A stretch of DNA of 64,000 bases from assembly GCF_000426765.1 (NCBI RefSeq), contig NZ_KE384566.1, positions 310,001-374,000 of the forward strand, read 5' to 3'. The DNA comes from Vibrio litoralis DSM 17657 (lineage in GTDB: Bacteria > Pseudomonadota > Gammaproteobacteria > Enterobacterales > Vibrionaceae). A program made the translations under genes and the position numbers. Positions 28,470 to 39,000 of the stretch are shown here, piece after piece (within the stretch, counting starts at the first letter, position 1; the number at the start of each line of letters is the position of its first letter). A model generated the notes under the pieces. That model was given only the letters and a program-made list of their open reading frames with translations. It did not search any database and was not told the origin of the DNA.

Positions 28470-29498
28470 ATGAATATTAAGCCACTCAGCATTTCCGCAC
28501 TACTGTTAGCCGGTTTAGTGAGCTTTTCGACGATGGCTACCATTGAAGTAGCGGCGACGGTGGATGATACTGCCACGCAAGAAACGAAATTTAATGCTTA
28601 CCTTGAGACATTAAAACGAGAAGCAAAAGAAAAGGGCATTACTGACGCAACGATTCAAGCGGCGTTTAAAGATGTGGTTTTTAAGCCGCATTCAGTGAAA
28701 GCGGATAATAACCAACCTGAGAAAAAATTAACGCTCGATGAGTATATTCCTCGCGCGGTGCCTGCTTGGAAAATCAAACAAGCAAAGCGTTTATATCATG
28801 AGCATTTCGATGATCTGAAACGTATTGGTGAAACTTACGGTGTACAACCTCGCTTTATTGTCGCGTTATGGGGCGTAGAAAGTAATTTCGGTCGGTATAC
28901 CGGTAATCATAATGTGGTCGGCGCTTTATCTACTTTAGCTTTTGATGGTCGTCGTGAGGCGTTATTCCGCAAGCAAACGATGGCAGCCCTACAAATTATC
29001 GATGAAGGCCATATCAGCGCTGAAAATATGAAAGGCTCGTGGGCCGGTGCGATGGGGCAGTGTCAGTTTATGCCAACTTCTTTCTTAAATTATGCTGCTG
29101 ATGGTAATGGTGACGGAAAAAAAGACATCTGGACGACTACGGCCGATGTGTTTGCTTCTACTGCCAACTATCTAAAAACCGAAGGTTGGGATGATAAATA
29201 CACTTGGGGACGTCAAATTCAAGTGCCACATGGGATCGATCCTGAGCTACAAGGCCGTGATGCTGAAAAAGGTAAATACTTACAAGAATGGCAAAAGTTA
29301 GGGGTTACTAACCTAGATGGTTCGCCATTACCTAAGCTCAATGAAGACATCAAAGCCTGGCTTATTATGCCGGATGATGAAGCGGGTCGAAGCTACTTGG
29401 TATACAACAATTACAATGTGTTAATGCATTGGAATCGTTCATATTACTTTGCTTTAGCAGTCAGCACCTTAGCGGATAAAATCGTTGACAAAAACTAA
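28470..29498 (+). CDS. MltB-family lytic murein transglycosylase
   Basis: A 342-residue exported enzyme that cleaves the MurNAc-GlcNAc bond with 1,6-anhydro product formation. It has a signal peptide of about 22 residues (ALLLAGLVSFSTMA). The catalytic glutamate sits in VALWGVESNFGRYTG. Also visible are GSWAGAMGQCQFMPTSF and the C-terminal NNYNVLMHWNRSYYFALAV. No lipobox cysteine is present, so it is likely soluble periplasmic rather than lipid-anchored like MltB itself. Probably co-transcribed with ycgL. Confidence 0.93.
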   Translation: MNIKPLSISALLLAGLVSFSTMATIEVAATVDDTATQETKFNAYLETLKREAKEKGITDATIQAAFKDVVFKPHSVKADNNQPEKKLTLDEYIPRAVPAWKIKQAKRLYHEHFDDLKRIGETYGVQPRFIVALWGVESNFGRYTGNHNVVGALSTLAFDGRREALFRKQTMAALQIIDEGHISAENMKGSWAGAMGQCQFMPTSFLNYAADGNGDGKKDIWTTTADVFASTANYLKTEGWDDKYTWGRQIQVPHGIDPELQGRDAEKGKYLQEWQKLGVTNLDGSPLPKLNEDIKAWLIMPDDEAGRSYLVYNNYNVLMHWNRSYYFALAVSTLADKIVDKN

Positions 29499-29586
29499 GC
29501 TTGCTGCACAGGTGTATAATAAAAAGTAAAGTAATGTAAATTCAGCATTACTTAATATCTTTTTTGCTTAAAACTGGGTATTTTTG

Positions 29587-29620
29587 AAGGCTGTCACATT
29601 TTTTGTGGCAGCCTTTTTGT
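29587..29620 (+). terminator. Terminator after the lytic transglycosylase
   Basis: Stem AAGGCTGTCAC (29587-29597)/GTGGCAGCCTT (29605-29615), one G-U pair, followed by TTTGTTTT. Confidence 0.85.
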
Positions 29621-29647
29621 TTTCAAAATTAATATCGAGACATCAAT

Positions 29648-30796
29648 ATGCGCGCAAACCGTTTTAATGTGGGATTATTGTCAGCGGCTTTGGCTGTAGG
29701 AATTGCAGGGTGTGACTCTCAATCTTCAGAGCCACAACAACAGTCTATGGCACCGCAAGCAACACCTGTTGAAGTTATTACTATGGCGAAAAAACCAACC
29801 ACTATGTACAGCGAACTTCCAGCTCGAGTGGTGGCGACAAGAGTGTCTGAAGTGCGTCCACAGGTGACGGGGATCTTACAAAAACGTTTGTTTGAAGAAG
29901 GACAATTGGTTGAGCAAGGTGACTTGTTGTATCAAATTGATCCTGCGCCTTATCAAGCGAATGTCAACAGCGCTCAGGCTGCATTGGCCAAAGCGAAAGC
30001 AGATGAAGCGGTTCTGAAAAAAACGGCGCTGCGTTACAAAGATCTCGCACAACGTAAATTGATTAGCCAAGATGAATATGACACGGCAGATGGTAATTGG
30101 CAGCAAGCCAAAGCTCAGTCTGCGGTTGCACAAGCAGCGCTTGATAATGCAAAAATCTCTCTGTCATATACCAAAGTTACTGCGCCGATTTCAGGCCATA
30201 TTGATATCTCAAATGTGACGGAAGGGGCGTTGGTGACCGCGAATCAAGAAGTGGCATTAACGACTATTCAGCCGCTTGATCCTATCTACATCAATATGAC
30301 GCAATCTTCTTTGTCGATGGCGAAAATTAAGAAAACTTTAGGCTCCAATGATAATCCTAAAGTAGGTGTGAAGCTGGAAGATGGTACTGAGTACGATCAA
30401 ATGGGCATACTGACTTTCTCTGGTACTAAAGTGGATAGCTCGACCGGTAGCGTTACCTTGCGTGCCAAAGTACCAAACCCTGATTCGATTTTATTACCGG
30501 GCATGTTTGTTCGCGCGGAAATTGTGATTGCCGATCAAAAACCGATGTACACCTTATCGCAAGCATTAGTGAACTTTGGTCAAGGTGGCCAAGCAACTGT
30601 ATTTGTTGTTGAAGACGGTAAAGTGGCCGTTCGTCCGGTCAAAACAGGTTCGACGGTTAATGGAAATGAGTGGGAGATTGAGTCTGGTCTGAAAGATGGC
30701 GATCAAGTCATCGCAAGTAACTTGATGAAAGTTCGTCCTGACGCACCTGTTTCTATCGTGTCTGGTGATAACGATGCGAAAAGCACCCACAAATAG
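29648..30796 (+). CDS. RND efflux periplasmic adaptor (AcrA/VexA type)
   Basis: A 382-residue lipoprotein adaptor that joins an RND pump to an outer-membrane TolC-type channel. Lipobox GIAGC puts the lipid cysteine at about residue 22. The order is lipoyl half ([20 protein letters not shown]), an alpha-hairpin coiled coil (about 95-165), the second lipoyl half ([21 protein letters not shown]) and beta-barrel domains. The pump gene starts 11 bases later. No tolC homologue is present, so a distant TolC is probably shared. Which of the several Vibrio RND systems this is cannot be told here. Confidence 0.93.
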   Translation: MRANRFNVGLLSAALAVGIAGCDSQSSEPQQQSMAPQATPVEVITMAKKPTTMYSELPARVVATRVSEVRPQVTGILQKRLFEEGQLVEQGDLLYQIDPAPYQANVNSAQAALAKAKADEAVLKKTALRYKDLAQRKLISQDEYDTADGNWQQAKAQSAVAQAALDNAKISLSYTKVTAPISGHIDISNVTEGALVTANQEVALTTIQPLDPIYINMTQSSLSMAKIKKTLGSNDNPKVGVKLEDGTEYDQMGILTFSGTKVDSSTGSVTLRAKVPNPDSILLPGMFVRAEIVIADQKPMYTLSQALVNFGQGGQATVFVVEDGKVAVRPVKTGSTVNGNEWEIESGLKDGDQVIASNLMKVRPDAPVSIVSGDNDAKSTHK

Positions 30797-30807
30797 GAAG
30801 TAAACTC

Positions 30808-33800
30808 ATGGTGAGATTTTTTATCGATCGCCCAATATTTTCTTGGGTAATCGCAATATTGATCATGTTGGCAGGTGCTCTGTCCGTGATCAGTCTACCG
30901 GTGCAACAATATCCAACGATTGCGCCTCCGGCCGTTGAAATCAACGCAATGTATCCGGGCGCATCGGCCAAAACCGCTGAAGATTCCGTGACTCAGGTTA
31001 TCGAACAAAATATGACGGGTTTAGATAACCTGTTGTATATGTCGTCGTCGAGTAGTTCTTCAGGTTCAGTTTCTGTGACGCTAACCTTTGCGCTAGGCAC
31101 TGATCCCGATATCGCTCAAGTACAGGTACAAAACCAATTACAACAAGCGACGAGTCAACTACCGAGTGAAGTGCAAAAACAAGGTTTGAGTGTTCGTAAA
31201 TCATCGGCATCTTTTATGTCAGTAATGGCGTTTATCTCAACCGATGGCAGCATGACGCAAAGTGATATTCAAGACTACGTAAGCTCTCATATTGCCGATC
31301 CACTTAGCCGTTTAAATGGGGTAGGTGATGTGCAAGTATTCGGCTCTCAATATGCCATGCGCTTATGGCTTGATCCGGCTAAATTGACCAGTTATCAATT
31401 AACTCCGATTGATGTCTACCAAGCGATTGAAGCACAAAATACCGAAGTGACCGTAGGTCAAATTGGTGGCGCTCCAGCCGTTCCCGGTCAACAAATTAAT
31501 GCCACTATTACCGCTCAAAACCGCCTAGAAAGTGTCGATCAATTTAAAAATATCTTATTGAAAGTTCGCCCTGATGGCTCTCAAGTACGTGTGAAAGATG
31601 TCGCGCGCGTTGAGCTTAATGGTGAAGATTTAAGTGTGCTCGCACGGTTTAACGGTGATGGTGCATCAGGTATTGCGATTAAACTCGCGACTGGTGCGAA
31701 TGCGATTGATACCCAGAAATTAGTCGATGACAAAATTGCCGATCTAGCTCAATCGATGCCAGAAGGACTGAAAGTGGTGAAAGCCATGGATACCGTTCCT
31801 TTTGTGAAAATCTCAATTGAAGAAGTCGTTCACACACTTATTGAAGCGGTTGTGTTGGTATTTTTGGTTATGCTGCTGTTCTTACAGAATTTGCGTGCGA
31901 CCCTTATTCCAACCATTGCTGTACCTGTCGTGTTATTGGGTACTTTTGGTGTGATGTCTATCATGGGCTTTAGCGTTAACACCTTGACGATGTTCGGTAT
32001 GGTACTTGCCATCGGCTTGTTGGTGGATGATGCCATCGTAGTGGTAGAAAACGTTGAGCGAGTAATGGCGGAAGATAACCTGCCACCATTGGAAGCCACG
32101 CGTAAAGCGATGAGTGAAATCACCGGTGCCTTGATAGGCGTTGCCATGGTGTTATCTGCGGTATTTGTTCCAATGGCATTTATGAGTGGTTCAACGGGGG
32201 CAATCTACCGACAATTCTCTTTGACTATCGTATCGTCAATGGTGTTATCGGTGATTGTGGCGATGATCTTCACACCGGCATTATGTGCCACTATGTTAAA
32301 ACCGCATCATGGTGAAAAAACAACGGGCTTTTTCGGTTGGTTTAACCGTCACTTCAATCGCTCAAGTGAAAAATACACCAATGGTGTAAAAAAAGCGCTC
32401 AGTCGTCCAAAGCGTCTATTTGTTGTCTACGCCATCATGCTGCCTTTAATTGGCTGGATGTTCACCTCAATTCCGTCAAGCTTCTTGCCTGAGGAAGACC
32501 AAGGTAACTTCATGGTGATGGTGCAACTACCAACAGGGGCGACATTAGAACGTACCGAAAAAGTCATGACTGATGTTCGTGAATACTTTGAAGAAAATGA
32601 AAAAGATACGGTGAAATCATTCTTCCAAGTTTCTGGCTTTAGTTTTGTTGGTCAAAGCCAAAATGCTGGCATGGGTTTCCTTGAGTTAAAAGATTGGTCA
32701 GAGCGTACCGAGTCGGGTCAGGATGTAAATTCGATCATTGGTCGCGCTATGCAGCATTTTAGTCAAAATAATGAGGGTGTGATTTTTGCCATCAACCCAC
32801 CTGCGATTCGTGAGCTAGGCCAAGCAACCGGCTTTGATATGTACCTAGAAGATCGTACTGGTATTGGTCACGATAAACTCATGGAAGCACGTAATACGTT
32901 ATTACAAGCGGCGAACCAAAATCCGGCATTGCAAAAAGTGCGTCCAAATGGCCTTGATGACCAAGCGCAGTTCTTCATTGATCTTGATTATGAAAAAGCC
33001 AAAGCACTCGGCGTGAGCATCAGTGACATTAACCAAACCTTGTCGATGGCATGGGGCTCATCTTATGTGAATGACTTTATCGATCAAGGCCGTATCAAAC
33101 GTGTTTACATTCAAGCCGATGCACCGTATCGAATGACACCCGATGATTTGAATCATTGGTATGTACGCAATAATGAAGACAAAATGGTGCCATTTAACGC
33201 CTTTAGCCATACGCGTTGGGGTATGGGTTCTCCCAACTTACAGCGTTACAATGGTAACTCCGCAGTTGAGATCTTAGGTGAAGCCGCGCCGGGTTACAGT
33301 ACTGGTGATGCCATGACAGCGATGGAAGATATTGCTAAAACCTTGCCAGATGGCGTTGCAGTGAGTTGGACCGGAATGTCATATCAAGAGCGTCAATCTG
33401 GTGACCAAGCACCAATTTTATATGCCTTGTCTATGTTGATCGTATTCTTAAGCCTCGCCGCTTTATATGAAAGCTGGACGATTCCAATGGCGGTTATTCT
33501 AGTCGTACCATTGGGGATACTTGGGGCGTTAGCAGCCACCATGATGCGTGGATTAGAAAACGATGTGTATTTACAAGTAGGCTTATTAACCACCATTGGT
33601 CTATCGGCTAAAAATGCCATCTTGATTGTCGAATTTGCTAAAGACTTGTATGAAAAAGGCATGGGGTTAGTAGAAGCAACATTAGAAGCGTGTCGTATGC
33701 GTTTACGTCCAATTCTGATGACTTCATTCGCCTTTATTCTTGGTGTACTCCCACTCGCCACCAGTACTGGCGCAGGGGCAAACTCTCGTCATGCGATTGG

Positions 33801-33966
33801 TACTTCGGTGATTGGTGGTATGTTGACTGCAACTTTCTTAGCTATCTTCTTTGTTCCGTTATTCTACGTAGCAGTAATGAAGTTGTTTGGTGTGAAAAGA
33901 AAGTCTGCACCGCCTGAAGCTGAAGCACCTTCAGAGCCACAAGCGGCTATTGAGTCGAAAGACTAG
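30808..33966 (+). CDS. RND multidrug efflux pump (HAE-1, AcrB type)
   Basis: A 1052-residue inner-membrane proton-driven exporter, full length for the family. It opens [20 protein letters not shown], the usual first helix. The proton relay aspartates are in [17 protein letters not shown]. The docking-domain stretch [17 protein letters not shown] and the second helical bundle repeat ([19 protein letters not shown]) are both present. It probably exports detergents, dyes and antibiotics. Forms an operon with the adaptor at 29648. Confidence 0.95.
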   Translation: MVRFFIDRPIFSWVIAILIMLAGALSVISLPVQQYPTIAPPAVEINAMYPGASAKTAEDSVTQVIEQNMTGLDNLLYMSSSSSSSGSVSVTLTFALGTDPDIAQVQVQNQLQQATSQLPSEVQKQGLSVRKSSASFMSVMAFISTDGSMTQSDIQDYVSSHIADPLSRLNGVGDVQVFGSQYAMRLWLDPAKLTSYQLTPIDVYQAIEAQNTEVTVGQIGGAPAVPGQQINATITAQNRLESVDQFKNILLKVRPDGSQVRVKDVARVELNGEDLSVLARFNGDGASGIAIKLATGANAIDTQKLVDDKIADLAQSMPEGLKVVKAMDTVPFVKISIEEVVHTLIEAVVLVFLVMLLFLQNLRATLIPTIAVPVVLLGTFGVMSIMGFSVNTLTMFGMVLAIGLLVDDAIVVVENVERVMAEDNLPPLEATRKAMSEITGALIGVAMVLSAVFVPMAFMSGSTGAIYRQFSLTIVSSMVLSVIVAMIFTPALCATMLKPHHGEKTTGFFGWFNRHFNRSSEKYTNGVKKALSRPKRLFVVYAIMLPLIGWMFTSIPSSFLPEEDQGNFMVMVQLPTGATLERTEKVMTDVREYFEENEKDTVKSFFQVSGFSFVGQSQNAGMGFLELKDWSERTESGQDVNSIIGRAMQHFSQNNEGVIFAINPPAIRELGQATGFDMYLEDRTGIGHDKLMEARNTLLQAANQNPALQKVRPNGLDDQAQFFIDLDYEKAKALGVSISDINQTLSMAWGSSYVNDFIDQGRIKRVYIQADAPYRMTPDDLNHWYVRNNEDKMVPFNAFSHTRWGMGSPNLQRYNGNSAVEILGEAAPGYSTGDAMTAMEDIAKTLPDGVAVSWTGMSYQERQSGDQAPILYALSMLIVFLSLAALYESWTIPMAVILVVPLGILGALAATMMRGLENDVYLQVGLLTTIGLSAKNAILIVEFAKDLYEKGMGLVEATLEACRMRLRPILMTSFAFILGVLPLATSTGAGANSRHAIGTSVIGGMLTATFLAIFFVPLFYVAVMKLFGVKRKSAPPEAEAPSEPQAAIESKD

Positions 33967-34140
33967 TCTGAAAAACCAGTAATGAACTAGAACCTTAGAA
34001 GGCAGTGAGTATTGAACTTGCTGCTTTTTTTTGTGTCTTTACTCGTCTATATAGATGAATGAGACTGGCTGGTGGATGAGATAGATAGGTAAATGGTATA
34101 GCTGAATAAGCTTTAATGAAATTTGCTTCGCTAGAAAACA

Positions 34141-34180
34141 AAAACATCCCTTACCGATTACTCAATAAGGGATGTTTTTA
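34141..34180. terminator. Bidirectional terminator between pump gene and folD
   Basis: Perfect 13 bp stem AAAACATCCCTTA (34141-34153)/TAAGGGATGTTTT (34166-34178). T-runs on both strands suit the convergent genes. Confidence 0.85.
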
Positions 34181-34196
34181 TTATGGGTGAGAGCAA

Positions 34197-35051
34197 TTAC
34201 TTCGAAAAATTCTCACACGCATACATGGTGTTTTCAATTAGGCTTGCTACCGTCATTGGGCCAACGCCACCCGGAACAGGCGTAATGTGGCTGGCATTGT
34301 CTTTCGCAACATCGTATTCCACATCGCCAATCAGTTTGCCGTTTTCCATGCGGTTAATACCCACATCGATCACAATTGCGCCTTTCTTAATCCAAGCACC
34401 CGGAATAAAGTTTGGTTTACCTACCGCTACAACCAGTAGATCTGCTTGACGTACATGGCCTTCAAGATCTTTAGTAAAGCGGTGACAGGTAGTGGTAGTA
34501 CAACCCGCTAGCAATAACTCTAGTGTCATTGGGCGGCCAACAATATTTGAAGCGCCAACCACGACAGCATGTTTGCCGCGAGTATCGATGTTGTAACGCT
34601 CTAGTAGAGTGATAATACCTTTTGGGGTACATGAACGTAGTTTAGGAATACGTTGAGATAAACGGCCTACGTTGTATGGGTGGAAACCATCGACATCTTT
34701 TTCAGGGTGGATAGTTTCTAAAACTTTAGTGCTATCAATGCCCGCAGGCAGAGGTAGTTGAACTAGGATGCCATCAATTTCAGGATCATTGTTAAGCTGC
34801 TCAACCATCTCAAGCAATTCTGCTTCTGTGGTGGTAGTTGGTAAATCATAAGATTTAGAAACAAAGCCTACTTCTTCACAAGCGCGACGCTTACTTCCAA
34901 CATAAACTTGAGAGGCTGGATCGCTGCCTACTAGTACAACAGCAAGGCCTGGCGCACGTAAACCCGCTTCAACACGAGCCTGAACACGAGCTTTTACTTC
35001 CGAACGAACGGTTTGAGATATTAACTTTCCATCAATAATTTGAGCAGTCAT
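34197..35051 (-). CDS. folD: Bifunctional methylenetetrahydrofolate dehydrogenase/cyclohydrolase
   Basis: A 284-residue cytosolic enzyme interconverting 5,10-methylene-THF and 10-formyl-THF with NADP. The catalytic Tyr/Lys are in [11 protein letters not shown], and [11 protein letters not shown] and [13 protein letters not shown] are signatures. I start at ATG 35051 ([12 protein letters not shown]); 20 more codons upstream are open but unlike the family. Together with purU it makes two one-carbon genes in the window. Confidence 0.97.
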   Translation of the reverse strand: MTAQIIDGKLISQTVRSEVKARVQARVEAGLRAPGLAVVLVGSDPASQVYVGSKRRACEEVGFVSKSYDLPTTTTEAELLEMVEQLNNDPEIDGILVQLPLPAGIDSTKVLETIHPEKDVDGFHPYNVGRLSQRIPKLRSCTPKGIITLLERYNIDTRGKHAVVVGASNIVGRPMTLELLLAGCTTTTCHRFTKDLEGHVRQADLLVVAVGKPNFIPGAWIKKGAIVIDVGINRMENGKLIGDVEYDVAKDNASHITPVPGGVGPMTVASLIENTMYACENFSK

Positions 35052-35257
35052 GGTTTTCCTTACTATCCTCATTAGACTAGCAGCAGTAGACAACGCGGCG
35101 TATTGTCGCAAATAACGTGATCAATATCTATAACGCAAACGTTTGCCAATAAGGTTTATTTTTCATTTTTAACAAAAAGGAAACCAGCTCTAATAATTGG
35201 CTGAAATGAACAATGCCTTTTTTTTCAGCACTTAAGCCACAATCCACCATAAAGCCA

Positions 35258-35285
35258 TTGACCTAACTCATTCATCTCGTATAAT
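35258..35285 (+). promoter_or_regulatory. Promoter of tRNA-Arg
   Basis: TTGACC (35258-35263) and a perfect TATAAT (35280-35285) are spaced by 16 bases, 12 bases before the tRNA. The C-rich stretch TCCCC after the -10 box resembles a stringent-control discriminator. Confidence 0.75.
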
Positions 35286-35297
35286 TCCCCACTCAAA

Positions 35298-35374
<77 letters not shown>

Positions 35375-35384
35375 TTATTCAAAG

Positions 35385-35422
35385 AAAAGCCTTGTAAATC
35401 ATGTATTTACGAGGCTTTTTCT
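35385..35422 (+). terminator. Terminator after tRNA-Arg at island left end
   Basis: A 15 bp stem AAAAGCCTTGTAAAT (35385-35399)/ATTTACGAGGCTTTT (35405-35419) followed by T. It lies inside the island, so the element supplies a replacement terminator for the tRNA it interrupts. Confidence 0.8.
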
Positions 35423-35426
35423 TTTT

Positions 35427-35470
35427 CTGCCGTGCCTATGCCGTGCCGCTCAAATTAAGTTTCGTTAAAT
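35427..35470 (+). repeat. Left arm-type repeat of the integrase
   Basis: Two TGCCGTGCC units separated by TA, preceded by C and followed by G (35427-35448), are repeated without change at 44871-44892. A second shared block, TTTCGTTAAAT, follows both (35460-35470 and 44924-44934). The pairs have the same orientation at the two island ends, as expected of arm-type binding sites. Confidence 0.7.
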
Positions 35471-35615
35471 AATCATACGAACGTACCCATCCTAAAAAAT
35501 CTTTGTTAATTCCACAATAGCTATAACAAATGAGCACCTTTTCGCAAATTTAGCCTGATCATTACTCAATACCATCATTATTCGGTAATTTGTTGTTATC
35601 ACTTGGAATATAGCA

Positions 35616-36353
35616 ATGATTGATATGGCGAAGTTTTTATCTAAATCTCAACAGCATGAATTGAAAAGTTTAGGTTTGTCCGTTCTTCAGGTTGAAGAGT
35701 GCGAAAGTCTACTAAAACAAGTTCCTGCTATCCCTGAATTAAAATCAATTAAGACCGCAATTCAATTACTCGGTAAAGTTCAAAGCCTACTCGATGACGT
35801 TCAAGACAAAGATCCCCGTTCTTATTTTGAAATGGCCGATCTTCTAAACGATAGCTACCCGTTAGATGACAAACCAGTTGAGAGTATTCAAAAGCAATTA
35901 AAAGCGTTTATTGAACGTCAGAAGGGCGTTTATGTATTCGATAGTGATTTGCATACTGGAAACCAGTCTTTAAACGTGACAACGCCGGAAAGCCGCAATT
36001 ATTATCGTTATGAAGTGCTAACTAAGCTTTGGAAGGATTGGTCGAAAGAGATTAAACTTTCTCGCTCTAGTGAGTTTATTCTATTTCTTACCGTCTGCTT
36101 AGAAGGCAGCTATTCAGAAAAAGCAGCGAATCGGGTTTATACCAACTACAAACGTTATTACCAAGGTAAGTCGATTGCAGTAGAGGATGTATTAGATTCA
36201 AACCAACCATTCAATGACCTTGAATTAAAGATCACTTACAAGTCTGTGAACGGTGAAAAGCCGAGAGTAGAAACTCGAAAAACGACTTTTCCAAATCTCG
36301 AAAAATCAGCTTTAAACGAGCAAATCAATAAGCTTAAAAAACAGCGAAATTAA
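35616..36353 (+). CDS. Island protein of unknown function
   Basis: A 245-residue soluble, mostly helical protein that I do not recognise. The N-terminal third is leucine- and glutamine-rich and could form a coiled coil (SQQHELKSLGLSVLQVEE). The middle has an aromatic, basic part (RNYYRYEVLTKLWKDW), and the end is lysine-rich (NEQINKLKKQRN). There are no membrane segments or clear catalytic motifs. The start could be ATG 35616 or ATG 35625 (MAKFLSKSQQ). It is the first gene inside attL. Its stop codon overlaps that of the convergent next gene (TTAA at 36350-36353). Confidence 0.75.
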   Translation: MIDMAKFLSKSQQHELKSLGLSVLQVEECESLLKQVPAIPELKSIKTAIQLLGKVQSLLDDVQDKDPRSYFEMADLLNDSYPLDDKPVESIQKQLKAFIERQKGVYVFDSDLHTGNQSLNVTTPESRNYYRYEVLTKLWKDWSKEIKLSRSSEFILFLTVCLEGSYSEKAANRVYTNYKRYYQGKSIAVEDVLDSNQPFNDLELKITYKSVNGEKPRVETRKTTFPNLEKSALNEQINKLKKQRN

Positions 36354-37369
36354 CATGTAAGTTTTTCACCTTTGAGTGTGGTGTAATCAAAACTAAATTG
36401 ATGCTCAATTGGGTTGTTACTGCACACACCAATGATTCGTTTATTAAACGGTATCCCTTTTGCTTGGAGATAAATTCGATGTGAGCAAATAGGACATTTA
36501 CCAGTATAAACCCTCACACATAACTTTCTGATTGTACTTATATGTTCACTATTTGGTTCATGCAGTTCATAGCGTAAGGTTGCTGCTTTAAGACGAAGCG
36601 GAAGCATCCAATCAGGCAATAGAGCTATATTGAAATTAATCAGTGAGAATAAGTAATGAAAGCATAGGCAAAATATAGAGCTATAGATAAGTAAGCCTAC
36701 AATGATGCTGGAGTTATAAGGAATGTCATAACTTAAACTAAGCCAGAATAAGATGACTGAAATCATCAGCGCTAATACGGGGCTAATGGTTAAAAGTAAT
36801 ACAGGTAAACGATATCTTTGCATATCGATATCATTAAGCCAACGAGACCAAATAGGTAACTTAGGTGTGGACTCGATATGGTAACTAACTACTGTTGAAT
36901 TTAGCTTATTTTCATCATTTAGAGATAAATCGGGCTTCTTTAATTCTATATCGTCAATAGGCCGAGCTATAAAACGGTATGAGGATTGATTTCCTTTACC
37001 GCCACTTGTTTGCGTTTTCTCTATTGAAGGAATGACGGCTGCGCCTGTATCGTGTGCAATTTCAACTAATCGGCTGTTTACTTCATCAAGACGTTTTGTG
37101 ACTTCATTGTAAAGTCGGTTTATCTCTTTACCTTGATAAAAGTTAGATTGTTTTTGGTTTAATTCACTGAGCTTTTCCGCTAGTTCTTTTGTTGAAAAGA
37201 AGCACTCATCAATTTTCTCAGCTTCTAAGGCTGGGCAGGTTTGAGTTAACTGTAATAAGCCTGTAAATACACTCCAGCAATTATTGCTTTTATCCTTATT
37301 GTTGTATTCATCCCAAAATATTTCAGCGACTTTGATCGCTTCATTTAGTTGTTTAATATCCGTATTCAT
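36350..37369 (-). CDS. Island membrane protein with C-terminal zinc-ribbon-like motif
   Basis: A 339-residue protein that I do not recognise. It begins with a soluble, coiled-coil-prone part (about 1-150, EINRLYNEVTKRLDEVNSRL). Two hydrophobic hairpin helices follow (about 185-250: LLTISPVLALMISVILFWLSL and IIVGLLIYSSIFCLCFHYLF). The C-terminal domain has CPICSHRIYL and a later GVCSNN, possibly a metal-binding ribbon. I start at MNTDIKQ (37369) rather than eight codons upstream. The membrane plus coiled-coil layout could fit an effector of an island-borne defence module, but this is only a guess. Confidence 0.75.
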   Translation of the reverse strand: MNTDIKQLNEAIKVAEIFWDEYNNKDKSNNCWSVFTGLLQLTQTCPALEAEKIDECFFSTKELAEKLSELNQKQSNFYQGKEINRLYNEVTKRLDEVNSRLVEIAHDTGAAVIPSIEKTQTSGGKGNQSSYRFIARPIDDIELKKPDLSLNDENKLNSTVVSYHIESTPKLPIWSRWLNDIDMQRYRLPVLLLTISPVLALMISVILFWLSLSYDIPYNSSIIVGLLIYSSIFCLCFHYLFSLINFNIALLPDWMLPLRLKAATLRYELHEPNSEHISTIRKLCVRVYTGKCPICSHRIYLQAKGIPFNKRIIGVCSNNPIEHQFSFDYTTLKGEKLTC

Positions 37370-37514
37370 TTGTCGAATCCATCCTCCGTCCAAAAGGGAT
37401 AATACAGGGTAATCCCCCTTTATACCCTATATCTATCAGTGTTTTGAGAGCATCTTCAAGTTGACCGCAAAGAATGTGACTTTGCATAAAATCAATCAAC
37501 TTGAGGAAAGCAAA

Positions 37515-38528
37515 ATGAACGAATTAAATACAATGGCATATGGGCTAAAAGATGAAAATGTTGTTTACATTGATGAGGTTCAGAGGGGGCTAGAGTGTGA
37601 AGCAAAATGTATAAGTTGTGGGGGAGCATTAATTGCGAAAAAAGGTGATGTGAAAGTCCATCACTTTGCTCATCATAATGGAGATGGAGAGAGTTGTAAC
37701 GAGTCTGTATTACATCAACTTAGTAAGCAAATTATTGAATGGGAATGCTTAGTTTCGACACCTAACTTAGAGATTAATGTTGAAGGTTATGATATTAGCG
37801 ATCAAGTCCATAAAAAGTCACATATCGAAGAATCGAAAGTGTTAACCGTGGAAAGTGTTTCACTAGAATTAGCTTCTATCGGGTTTATTCCTGATGTGAC
37901 ATGTAATGCATTAGGTAAAAAGTTGTATATAGAAATTGTGGTGAGTAATGATGTCTCAGAGGAAAAGCTAGAGAAAGTAAAGTTAGACGGCACTCCAATG
38001 TTGGTCATTGATATGTCTGACTATTCAGCAATGGATACGCTTGATACTTTAAAGCAAGGAGTCATTTATGATGCCCCAAGATACTGGGCATATCACCCTG
38101 ATCATGAAGCAATGAAAGTACACTTAGAAAATGACCTTAGATTTGAAGTTTCAATACTTGATGAAAAGATTATCTCCGTTGTTTCAAATAAATTAGGGCT
38201 AGTTTCTAAATCAGAATTGCTAAAACCAAAGACAAATAGTGAACTGATTGTTTTAGGGTATAACTCAGCTTATGGCTATTCAAAAAAGAATAATCGAGAT
38301 TTTGATTTTTCGACTTTGTTGGTAGCGAAGCCAATACAATCCACTGGCTCAAGTAATTATACAATTCGTTCTTGTGGAGGCTATGAATTAACCCAAATAG
38401 CATTCAATGAGGAGTTAATACCAGAATTGGAAAAACTCAGATTCCCTTGCTTGCTAGAGCTAGATGTAAGTGGTTCATTTTTAGGTGGGCGAGTTCAGAG
38501 CATGGTGACTAACTTTAAAGTCGTCTAG
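37515..38528 (+). CDS. CoiA-like protein (zinc finger plus nuclease-like core)
   Basis: A 337-residue protein resembling competence protein CoiA. The N-terminal zinc-finger-like part has KCISCGGALIAKKGD (Cys32, Cys35) and VHHFAHH (49-54). It continues with a segment that looks like a PD-(D/E)xK nuclease core: GFIPDVTCNALGKKLYIEIVVSN around residues 118-140. The usual lysine after the glutamate is not evident, so activity is uncertain. CoiA acts in DNA uptake and recombination in Gram-positive bacteria; proteins of this type also occur in mobile islands. The ATG at 37515 follows GAGGAAAGC. A terminator hairpin follows the gene. Confidence 0.7.
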   Translation: MNELNTMAYGLKDENVVYIDEVQRGLECEAKCISCGGALIAKKGDVKVHHFAHHNGDGESCNESVLHQLSKQIIEWECLVSTPNLEINVEGYDISDQVHKKSHIEESKVLTVESVSLELASIGFIPDVTCNALGKKLYIEIVVSNDVSEEKLEKVKLDGTPMLVIDMSDYSAMDTLDTLKQGVIYDAPRYWAYHPDHEAMKVHLENDLRFEVSILDEKIISVVSNKLGLVSKSELLKPKTNSELIVLGYNSAYGYSKKNNRDFDFSTLLVAKPIQSTGSSNYTIRSCGGYELTQIAFNEELIPELEKLRFPCLLELDVSGSFLGGRVQSMVTNFKVV

Positions 38529-38541
38529 AGCGATAATATTC

Positions 38542-38580
38542 AGCTAAAAGCAAACATATTTATGGTTGCTTTTAGCTTTT
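38542..38580 (+). terminator. Terminator after the CoiA-like gene
   Basis: Perfect 12 bp stem AGCTAAAAGCAA (38542-38553)/TTGCTTTTAGCT (38566-38577) followed by TTT. Confidence 0.75.
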
Positions 38581-38758
38581 AGTAAAAGCATAAATTTCCA
38601 TCCGTACCTGATTAAAAATACCATTTTACAATTACTTACGATCCATTGGTTCATCATTACTTTAAAAACCCGTACCCCTCAATTGATTGTCTGTAAGCTC
38701 CATAGATCTTAATTTTGTTTCATCCAATTCGGGATAACACTATTAAGGAAGATTAAAC

Positions 38759-38974
38759 ATGGAAAATACAAACATTAACTTAGGTCGCTTTGGTAACAAA
38801 CTTAACCGTAAAAAGGCGGCGGAATATCTAGGGGTAACAGAAGGCACTTTAGCCGTTTGGGCAAGTACTGGCCGTTATCATTTACCTTTCATCAAAGTCG
38901 GTCGTAAGGTTTATTACACCTTAAAAGATCTCGATACCTTTATTGAAGGTCGAATTTTCACTCATACCGCTTAA
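38759..38974 (+). CDS. AlpA/excisionase-like HTH protein
   Basis: A 71-residue DNA-binding protein with a winged-helix MerR/AlpA-type fold: NRKKAAEYLGVTEGTLAVWASTGRYHLPFIKVGRKVYYTLKDLDTFIEGR. In P4-like islands such proteins control integrase or act as excision factors. It has a good ribosome site (AAGGAAGATTAAAC). vapE follows after 26 bases, so they are likely one operon. Confidence 0.85.
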   Translation: MENTNINLGRFGNKLNRKKAAEYLGVTEGTLAVWASTGRYHLPFIKVGRKVYYTLKDLDTFIEGRIFTHTA

Positions 38975-39000
38975 TTCATGGGTAAAGATGGAGATAAATA

